A stretch of 64,000 nt of DNA from Raffaelea ambrosiae (Eukaryota; Ascomycota; Sordariomycetes; Ophiostomatales; Ophiostomataceae): positions 248,001 through 312,000 of the forward strand of contig PCDI01000013.1 of NCBI GenBank assembly GCA_002778195.1, written 5' to 3'. Positions 56,701-64,000 of the stretch are shown here, piece after piece (position 1 is the first letter of the stretch; every line of letters starts with the position of its first letter). The position numbers and the translations under genes are program-made. The notes below the pieces were generated by a model. The model made no database searches. It was given only the letters and a program-made list of their open reading frames with translations, and had not been told where the DNA came from.

Positions 56701-58578
56701 GCTGGTCTTGCTGCCCAGGAGCGAAACGTCGCGGCTCATGTCGATCTTCACGCCAAAGTTGAACGTCTCGCCCCGGGTGCCGTTGTACACCGGACCCATC
56801 GACCAGTTCTGCCCGCCGTCCACGCCGCCCAGCCAGACCTTGCTCCTCTTGTCGATGACGCCGATGCCGACATTCTGAAAGGCCACGTTGTCGAGGACGA
56901 GGCCCACGGTGGCCGACCCGGTCTTGACATTGGGCGGCGCAATGACAATCGCCTGCTCGACGTTGACAAAGACCGAGTCCAGAAAGGCCGCCGACCCAAT
57001 GTAGCTGCCGTTCTCGCCGTTGCCGCCGTCGTTCTTGACGAGCGCAAACCCGATCTTGCAGTTGAAGACGTTGACCGTCTTCCACATCCAGCCCCAGTCC
57101 CAGATCACGCTCACCGCCGTGTCGCAGCCCTGAAACGTCAACCGCTGCGCCGTAAACTGCTGGTTGCCGCCGTATATGCCGTACTGGCCGCCCGTGAATT
57201 TGATGTCGGCCAGCAGGCCGCCGCTTCCATTCTCCGTGACTGGGGAGAAAAAAAAAGACGGGATGTCAGCACAGGAAAACGTGTCCTGGGGGCTACACCG
57301 GCTCTCTCGCCTCTCGATACTCACACAATCCCCGCTGTGTCGTGCCCGCCTTGGCCATGATCTCCACGTTTTGCAAGCTGGTTGCCTGCGCCACCTGGTA
57401 ATGAATGCCGCAGATGCTGGCTCCGGGGTGCGTTCTCGTAATGTCCACATACAAGTTCCGGATCTGGCGGTAAAAGCTGGCCGTGTTCACGTACCACTCG
57501 CTGCCTGTGCCGTTGTTGTCGCGGGCATCCGTCGTCAGCACGCCGAGCCCAACGAAACTCGACGCTGCCGTGATCGTTGGCCAGTTGGTCGCCTGCGCAA
57601 TTGTTAGGGAACAGCGTCCAGCAGTGTCGGGCGGTGTCTAGCGGGCCCTAGACATGGCAGCGCACGTACATCGCCAATAAACTGTGTCCCGTAGTAAATC
57701 ATGATAGAACTGGACACTAGATAGTTTCCCATAGGCAAATAGACAATGGCATTCCGGGTCGTAGAGCCGCTGCATTTGGACCCGCACCGTTTGCCGTCGC
57801 TTATGGCTCTCTGAATGGCCGCAGTATCATCCTAGTTCTCCCGAGAGGCCTTGTTAACGGCTGGCTACGTGAGACAAAGGGGAGGCAAAGAAGAAACGAC
57901 ACAGAAACAGAAACCCGTTCGCCTTACCGTTTTCCCGTCTCCCTTGGCTCCATAGTCTTTGACGTTTCGAAATATTTTGTAGGTGGGATCACCGCTGTAG
58001 GGTGATGTGCCCAGTCTTTTGATCGTTTCCATCCAGAAACGACCAGATTGCGCCTGGGAAGCAGACGCGCCCTTGCTCTTGTCGTTGCTGTTGTTGTTGC
58101 TGATGCTACTGCCGTTCGCTTCAAGACTCGCGGCATCGGCCTCGGCAACCATGGCTGCCGCTGCTGCAATGTCTGTCGTCACGTCCATGAGCGGCAGAGC
58201 CGGAGAACGTTTCACTTTCTTTCCAGATTCATCCACTATGTATCTATAGATGCAGGTCAGGCTCTGGGAAGGGCTCTCGGCTTTGAACCGGAAGGCCGAC
58301 AAGGCAATAAGTACATACTGGTTTCTTGTGGGATTCTCCATGCGAGCCTTGTTCAGCTCGGATGCCTTGGCAATTGCATCGTCAACGATTTTCCGCGCCG
58401 ACTCTAGGCTGAGGCTGGAGGCCGGTGCTCGGCTCTCTAGAACCGGGGGTCCAACGTAAGCAGGAGAAGAGGCATCCGGCTCTCGCTTGAACGGTTGGTT
58501 GGGGCTGCCAGAGTCAGCCAACACCAGCCCAGCACCAACGCCTATGATACAACAAACAAGCTTTCCCTTCAGTTTCAT
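53786..58578 (-). CDS. secreted GH55-type beta-1,3-glucanase with long C-terminal extension
   Basis: Nine exons join in frame: 58578-57928, 57831-57670, 57592-57325, 57239-56405, 56253-55921, 55834-55431, 55352-55192, 55102-54897 and 54800-53786 (4035 nt, 1344 residues). The signal peptide is about residues 1-21, followed by a KR site. Two pectate-lyase-3-type beta-helix modules begin at VKDYGAKGDGKTDDTAAIQ (about 208) and LKDLGAKGDGKTDDTAAVQ (about 565). TENGSGG and VEMQDLIFTTKGPTPGAVLVEWN are typical of GH55 exo/endo-beta-1,3-glucanases, which degrade fungal-type glucan (family knowledge). Beyond about residue 750 comes an extension with many Cys and Tyr/Asp-rich segments. It ends in two hydrophobic stretches (LILLILSIIFLVIPFA and a Gly/Ala-rich helix region) and a basic tail. 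I think this tail resembles the end of killer-toxin-like chitinases, but this is from memory. Confidence 0.85.
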
Positions 58579-59321
58579 TGTTTGGTTTCTCTTTTCTGCT
58601 TTTTTCTGCTTTTTTCTTAAAAAAAAAAGAAAAAGAAATTGATTATGCCAAGGGAACCGAGAAAGAGGTGGAACACAGAAGAAGAAGAAAATACAATAGA
58701 TGTATGTTTGAAGGAGAGTCCCGAATAAGTACTTGTATCTCACCCAAAACAGACGTCATGTCGGTGCCTGCCCGCCGTTCCCCCCCCCCATTCGATGCCG
58801 GGGGGGGGGGGGGGGGGGGGGGTTCCTCGTATGGTCTTCTTCCCTTGCATAGTCAGAAATCAAAACCATCTACTTGGAAAAGTATAATAAAAATCCCGCG
58901 GTAGTGACCATCACGAGATAATGCAGTCACACTTCGTACTTAATTTACCTCCTACTGGTTTTATATGCGTTGACATGTGTGGGAATACGTGCGAGGCCAA
59001 TGACTGTTTTCATGGCCCAACACCCAACAGGACAGTTGGGTCTCCCTTCAGACAGCGTAACCAGAACGGCGTTTCGATGGTTAGACAAAAGGGGGCCAGT
59101 GCCGGGGGCAAATAACGATGCCGCCGTAGCCCATGCCAATACGGACCATGCAATATATCCAGTCGAGCTGTGTTACACGGCCAGCAAGATAAGTGTGAGA
59201 CCGAAACATACCATAAAATGGGCGCCGTCAAGATGTGACCATCACGTCCTGCCCTATCATTATACTCGAATCATGCATCACAACGCTTGGTGGGCATTTC
59301 ATATATGTCGATTCCAAAATC
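58579..59321. promoter_or_regulatory. shared divergent promoter, GH55 gene / secreted family copy A
   Basis: A 743-bp spacer between outward-facing starts. It contains a C10...G23 pair able to form a hairpin (58780-58822). Near 59084-59107 is a GACAAAAGGG...GCC.GT.CCGGG block that recurs upstream of copy C (62101-62124). The layout would allow co-regulation, but no factor site is identified. Confidence 0.5.
58780..58822. repeat. C10 - 10 bp - G23 inverted homopolymers
   Basis: A C10 run (58780-58789) is separated by ATTCGATGCC from G23 (58800-58822). This gives a potential perfect C:G hairpin or G-quadruplex in a promoter region. Confidence 0.9.
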
Positions 59322-60231
59322 ATGTTGATGCGGTATTACATTGCTGCTGTTGTGTGGCTTCTTGGGCCGGCGAGGGCAGAACCAGGTCCCCTACGAGCTT
59401 TGTATTGTAAGTGACTGTCCTTTTGTGCCTAGGTTTGCGCTTCTGTGCCGGTGACATGCACTTCTGAACAAAGTCTGACTGCTGTCTGTTATCCGTTTCT
59501 TAGACTATTATTCATATAAATATGAATACGAGTTTTTCAATGGAGACGACGAACGCAGACGCATTGCTAAACATTGCCACAACGCGGAAGGCGGCCCCTG
59601 CAACTTCAAGGAATTTTACAAGTACGCGTACAGATGGAACAGATCTTGGAATGGTTGGGATCATGAAAAATCGGCATTCGACCCAGACAACAAAGAAACG
59701 TATCCCAGAGGACCAGGTGACAAAGGCACGCTCATCACAATGGCGAGGGATCTTTTAGCGGAGGGGTTTAAATACATAGCATACTCGCGGACGAAACTCC
59801 ACGGTGGCCCGTATGTTGAAGACTCCTCGGTCAAAGTGATCTCGGAGCACCTTCTGAGTCTACGTCCTCTTGGTGTGCAGGCATACTGGGACGCGATTCA
59901 ACATGCGTTGATGGGTTTAATAGGCGAGGACCAGGTGCAATTTTACGAAAAGCATCCAAAAATTTGCCACGAGACTTCAGATGAGGTCAAGAGACGGCTC
60001 GGCAGAATGTTGGTGGTGATTCCCGATTACGAAAATCCAATGCGCACTATCAAATACACTCGCATTGACTGGGTGAGCTCAGCGATGCTATTCCAGCATT
60101 TTGACTTTTCGCCTGCCAAGATCAAGGAAGCCAAGGAAATAGCCAAGGAGTTTAAACTGAGATACAGAGAGGATTTGCAATACACTATAGAGAAGTCTGA
60201 TATAAATATGCGTATGAGAAAACTCTGCTGA
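59322..60231 (+). CDS. secreted protein of unknown family, tandem copy A
   Basis: Exon 1 (59322-59406) encodes a signal peptide (MLMRYYIAAVVWLLGPARAE) up to ALY. A phase-1 GTAAGT intron follows, and exon 2 (59504-60231) completes 270 residues. The mature region opens YYYSYKYEYEFF, then has a cysteine pair (KHCHNAEGGPCNFKEFY), the block FDPDNKETYPRGPGD, TMARDLLAEGF, a helical middle, SDEVKRRLGR, and KYTRIDWVSSAMLF, ending in a basic tail. Copies B and C share these blocks and the exact intron position. No known domain recognised; I saw no catalytic signature of ADP-ribosyltransferases, proteases or glycosidases. The gene is more AT-rich than the core genes. A secreted effector-like or host/competitor-facing role is only inference from secretion, tandem copies and its GH55 neighbour. 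Confidence 0.85.
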
Positions 60232-60863
60232 TTCGGGGGGGGGGGTTGAATGGTTTTGTCTTTCACGCAATTTTTTCATACTTGTATTAGATAGGGGCCA
60301 CTACAGCAATAATTATATTGATTATGTAATGAGTGCAAGTTGACTCTCCCTCCCGCTCCTTCTCCCCGTTCTTACCCATGCAAGAGGAAAGGTACCGTGG
60401 CAAAGCCCTTATTCACCCTGTACTCTTCGATGTTGCACACAACTAGGGCACTCATAGAGATGGTCAGTGAGCCGAGGCTTGTTTGCATTTATTGTCTCCC
60501 TCCAAGGGCATCACTGGACTAGACGCAGCTGTCCTACATTTGAAGTTGGACACGTAGAGAGTCACCACAGGAGAGGGAGGGATAAAACACACTTACTAGG
60601 ATCGTATGTCTTTATGAAAGTCGAGGCAAGGCATAGAATCAGTTATATACAAGGGTGGTGTCACAGAGCCGACGTCGACAAGACTAGACGGCAAAACTCG
60701 CGGAAAACAAAACCTAGTGACAACATCGTGTACAACTTTGAAAATCAAAGAACAGACAGAGGAGCAGATAAGTAACTCATACAGTCGCCCATCTATATCT
60801 AGCCCCCGCACCGCACTTTTTGCTAACAGACTGTAGGATTCCTGATACATCGACACCAGGATC
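60232..60863. other. spacer between tandem copies A and B
   Basis: 632 bp beginning with a G11 run (60235-60245) right after the stop codon of copy A. It presumably holds the copy B promoter. No further copy or remnant recognised. Confidence 0.55.
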
Positions 60864-61768
60864 ATGCTCCTACGACATTGCCTTCTTATTTCTGCGTGGC
60901 TTGTTGCCAGGGTGCTGGCCATCAACGCAGGCCTAGTCTCGCCCGCTCTGGAAGCTTTATACTGTAAGTTCGAGCCACAGTCTTCTTTCGTTCTCGTTGT
61001 GAGATCAAGGTCTGACACATGCTGCTTTTCTTCCGGTCTATTCGGTCAGTGTACTACGCGTATAGAGCCGATTACGATGCGTTCAAAGACAAGAGGGTGC
61101 TCTCCCCCAATCTCACGGGCAGGATGGGCTACGTCTCCTTCAACCAATTTTTCGCCAAAGTGTACAGGCACAGCGCCAGCCCCGACTATAACCCTGCCTA
61201 CTCACGATTCGACCCAGAAGACGTAATGAGGTATCCCAAGGGGCCAGGCGACCGGGAAACGTTCATCCAGATGGCAAAGGACCTTGAAAATGAAGGACTT
61301 CACGAATCACATCTCAAGCTGAAATATCTCTATCCGGGCCTCGAGTACAATATTGTGAGCTTATACAAAACCGTAGCCGAGCGTGTGCAAGCCGCCCGTG
61401 CTGTGGCCGGATCCACCAGGTTCTCTGAAATAACCAAGGTTGCGCTGGATGTCATACACGGGGAGGCCATTGCAGAGGAGCATATCAGATACCCGGAGCA
61501 GATACACGATATTTCTGACGATGTCCATCAGAGGCTTGGAGCTCCATTGGCTCTGAATCCCGATGCACAGTCACCCATGGGGAGAAAATATACCGACATT
61601 CATTGGTTTGTCACGTCCTCAGTTCTGGCCAAATTTGGCAGCAATGGCAACCAGGCCAGGGCGATAATCCACGAGGTCAGGACGGATTTCTTTGCTACTA
61701 GCATTTCGAAGCTGGTCGTTTCCTTGCAGACAGCAAAAAATCTGGTAAACAATCCATGTTCATCATAA
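60864..61768 (+). CDS. secreted protein of unknown family, tandem copy B
   Basis: Exon 1 (60864-60963) encodes a signal peptide MLLRHCLLISAWLVARVLAI and residues to EALY. The phase-1 intron is at the same place as in A. Exon 2 (61050-61768) brings the product to 272 residues. Shared blocks: YYAYRADYDAF, SRFDPEDVMRYPKGPGDRET, MAKDLENEGL, VAERVQAARA, SDDVHQRLG, GRKYTDIHWFVTSSVLAKFG. It lacks the cysteine pair of copy A (this region reads TGRMGYVSFNQFFAKVYRH), so a disulfide there is not conserved. The C-terminus has a hydrophobic-helical TSISKLVVSLQTAKNLV. Confidence 0.85.
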
Positions 61769-63058
61769 AAATAGACTATACATTGCCTCTTTTTATAAAT
61801 AAAAAAGGGTTTTTTTTCCCCTCGGGATGATAATGCTAAGTAGCATTCCGTTTCTCCTTTAATTGATTTCTTACGAGTCAAAGGCTGTCGTGGAACGGGA
61901 AGCGAAAGAGACAGTTAGCCAGTGCCTTCCAATTTACTTCTCACGATTTCAATATAGGTTGGTATTGGCAAATGCAGTGTTACAGGACGGTCTGATTGCC
62001 CCGAGCGGAGATGGACAAGCATAACCGGCCACTACGACTGCCAAACGAGTTCGTGTCTCACTTCAGGAAACGTGACTGACATCATGGGTATCCGGTGGTA
62101 GGACAAAAGGGAGCCCGTACCGGGATGAGACGGACAATTTGCATTTTGTTTTAGTACTTCATGCAAGGCACGAACTTGTTCCCGGAAGTCAAAGTTTTGT
62201 TTATATATATATATATCTATATCTATTTATTCATCATAAAGAAAATAGCCTTCAGGAGAGAATGGCTGCAAGACTTGAAAATGTCAGTAAAGTCAAGTAC
62301 AGTGTGCAATTCTAGAATCGAAAAAAAAAACAGGACGAAAAAACAAGCCTAACATAAGACTCAAAAGGCGGCCACGTCAAAGTCAGTTCATCCCTTCCTC
62401 TATTGCTCTCGACTCGAATTATGCCAGCACGGACACCTAGTATCTGTCTCCAGACCGTGCTGTTACGATATTATATACTTGTTATATAAGGCTTCTTGGG
62501 GAGGTGCTTGCAGCCGCGGAAATTCAAGCCTTGTTCTGTGAAAGCGGGTTCTGCTAAGGCTGACTTTTGCTCTATAGTATTCAATGTTAGCTCTTCTATG
62601 GAGACTAAGGACAGAGAATAACTGTTGAAGAAATGACACGGACGACCAAGAGGCCCCTGTAGCTTCTCCGGGTTTTGTCGAAGGGCCTGCAGTTGTATGC
62701 AGGCATCTTACACGGGTCGTGTCACAAGGGCAAAAAAAAAAAAGACCTCGCTTCAAAACAACAACCAACACCAACAGCATGTGTATATCTGGAGATTGAA
62801 ATAAATTAGACTGTTGCGTGCTTCAAACACAGCAACATGCCAGGAGGTATAAGATGGTCGCTTGTCGCCACCTGCACTTCTGGTACTACGACGGCAACCA
62901 CATCTCAACTCCACCTTGGATATTGAGAGAAAGCTGAGCATCACAGCATCTTCAATCTACTCTTAATTTCGTTTCTGAACACCCGAGGCGACTGGCGGGG
63001 AACAACAAACAGGAAAGCAACTTTCTAGGACAGCATTCCACATCCCCCCCTCAAAATC
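61769..63058. other. spacer between tandem copies B and C
   Basis: 1.29 kb, AT-rich, with a TA/TC microsatellite near 62202-62230. The GACAAAAGGG...CCGGG block near 62101-62124 matches the promoter of copy A, suggesting that the duplicated unit included upstream DNA. No gene recognised. Confidence 0.55.
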
Positions 63059-64000
63059 ATGCTGCTGCAATACTACATCTTTTTCTCCACGTGGATTTTC
63101 TACAAAGTGGTAGCGATCCCAGATGCCCTGGATGCTTTGCTCAGTAAGTGTGAACCTCGGGTTTCTTCGTCGTACACTGCAGTTGTACCCAGTGTGATAT
63201 ACGGCACGTATCAGGACGCTTAGCTCGAAGTTAATTATAACCCGGCTTATCAATATAGTGTACTACGCGTACAGAAGTGAGTTTTCCTACGTGGGGGGGG
63301 ATAACTCGCAAAGAGTATTGGCCAGAGGGTGTCGCAGTGGCGCGACTCCCGGCTCCTTTAAGGAATACTATTTCTATACGCATATCCACGACGAGGAGGA
63401 CAAGGATGAGAAAAGGTGGAAATACGAAGAATCCAAGTTCGACCCAGATGATAAGACCAAGTACCCGAAAGGAGCAGGCGACGAAGAAACATTCTATCGC
63501 ATGGTTCGTGATCTCGACGCAGAAGGATATACAGCCGGTTATCGCTTATACGACCGGGAGGTTTCCCAGATCCTCCCTGAAAAAGATGTATACGAAACCG
63601 AACAGGGCGTATACAGAATAGTGGGCGAGCGTGTGCAAGAGGCGCTGAAAGGTGGATTGACGCCAGATATCCAAGCGGTTCGTATTGCGTCGGCCGCTGC
63701 GCTCGCCGAGCAACTTGCAGACGCACAGCTCACGAGCAAGTATTTCGACCGCTTTACTTCCACGCTGATCAGAACTCGCTTTGGTTTCCTCATACCCATG
63801 CTGGACGCAAAAGCACCATTGACGGGTAGGAAATACACGGCCATTGACTGGTTCACAACAGCGAGCATCTTGTCTAAAAAGTCCTCTCCACCACCAGGCG
63901 GTACAGGCTGGTACTCGGAGGTTAGGAAGATGGTCAACGACGCCAAAGTCTCTTACCGTAGTAAACCTGTCTTTTTGAAGGCCACTATCTATGACAGACT
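63059..64000 (+). CDS. secreted protein of unknown family, tandem copy C (3' end beyond window)
   Basis: Exon 1 (63059-63143) gives a signal peptide (MLLQYYIFFSTWIFYKVVAI) and DALDALL. The phase-1 intron is at the family position, and exon 2 (from 63259) stays open to the window end, at least 247 residues. Shared blocks: YYAYRSEFSYV, GSFKEYYFYTH, ESKFDPDDKTKYPKGAGDEE, MVRDLDAEGY, VGERVQEALK, GRKYTAIDWFTTASILSK. It has one Cys near the copy A pair (RGCRSGATPG). A charged DEEDKDEKRW insert is specific to this copy. The stop codon is not in the window. Confidence 0.82.

Noticed and set aside
59322..64000. Secreted family as heat-labile-enterotoxin-like ADP-ribosyltransferases
   Set aside because: The expected RGDSR-type and STS-type active-site motifs are not visible in any of the three copies.
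1..64000. CRISPR arrays, bacterial operons, tRNA genes, transposase genes
   Set aside because: None seen on reading both strands. The sequence is eukaryotic with spliceosomal introns, and no repeat-spacer pattern, paired tRNA boxes or terminal-repeat element was recognised.

Overview
The window is from a filamentous ascomycete (Pezizomycotina, most likely Sordariomycetes). Genes carry several short introns (about 50-110 nt) with GTRNGY-type donors and CTAAC/CTGAC branch points a short distance before the acceptor. Housekeeping exons are GC-rich at third positions. The gene set (Rac1, CENP-T, Prp38, Rom2-type RhoGEF, GH55 enzyme) is fungal. Order and species cannot be fixed from the sequence alone. 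All gene models are spliced by hand, and exon phases were checked to close in frame.

Left and middle, about 2.5-46.6 kb, is a conserved core. In order it holds: a PQ-loop membrane protein (-); CMS1-like ribosome biogenesis factor (+); Rac1 GTPase (-); CENP-T (+); SHY1/SURF1 (-); a single-pass fungal membrane protein (-); a damaged cytosolic methionyl-tRNA synthetase (-); PRP38 (+); mitochondrial GatA/HER2 (+); a divergent cation/Ca2+ exchanger (-); MIX17-type twin CX9C protein (+); ROM2-type Rho1 GEF (-); V-ATPase subunit c VMA3 (+); and a fungal protein of unknown function (-). Mitochondrial functions recur (SHY1, HER2, MIX17). Rac1 and the RhoGEF are both small-GTPase polarity or cell-wall signalling genes, but not adjacent. 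Spacers are long (up to 4.3 kb), rich in homopolymers and microsatellites, and one contains a 105-base N gap.

Right part, about 46.6-64 kb, looks accessory. A 6-kb gene-poor stretch holds two decayed coding relics. It is followed by a large secreted GH55-type glucanase (1344 residues, nine exons) with an unusual 600-residue C-terminal extension. Facing it across a 0.74-kb shared promoter region is a tandem array of at least three paralogous secreted proteins of unknown family, the last cut by the window end. These are more AT-rich than the core genes and share one intron position.

The most striking observations are: a predicted single-nucleotide exon in the PQ-loop gene, needed to keep an 11-exon frame open; a tandem family of secreted proteins beside the GH55 fusion; and a MetRS gene with an in-frame stop and a deletion next to the KMSKS loop.
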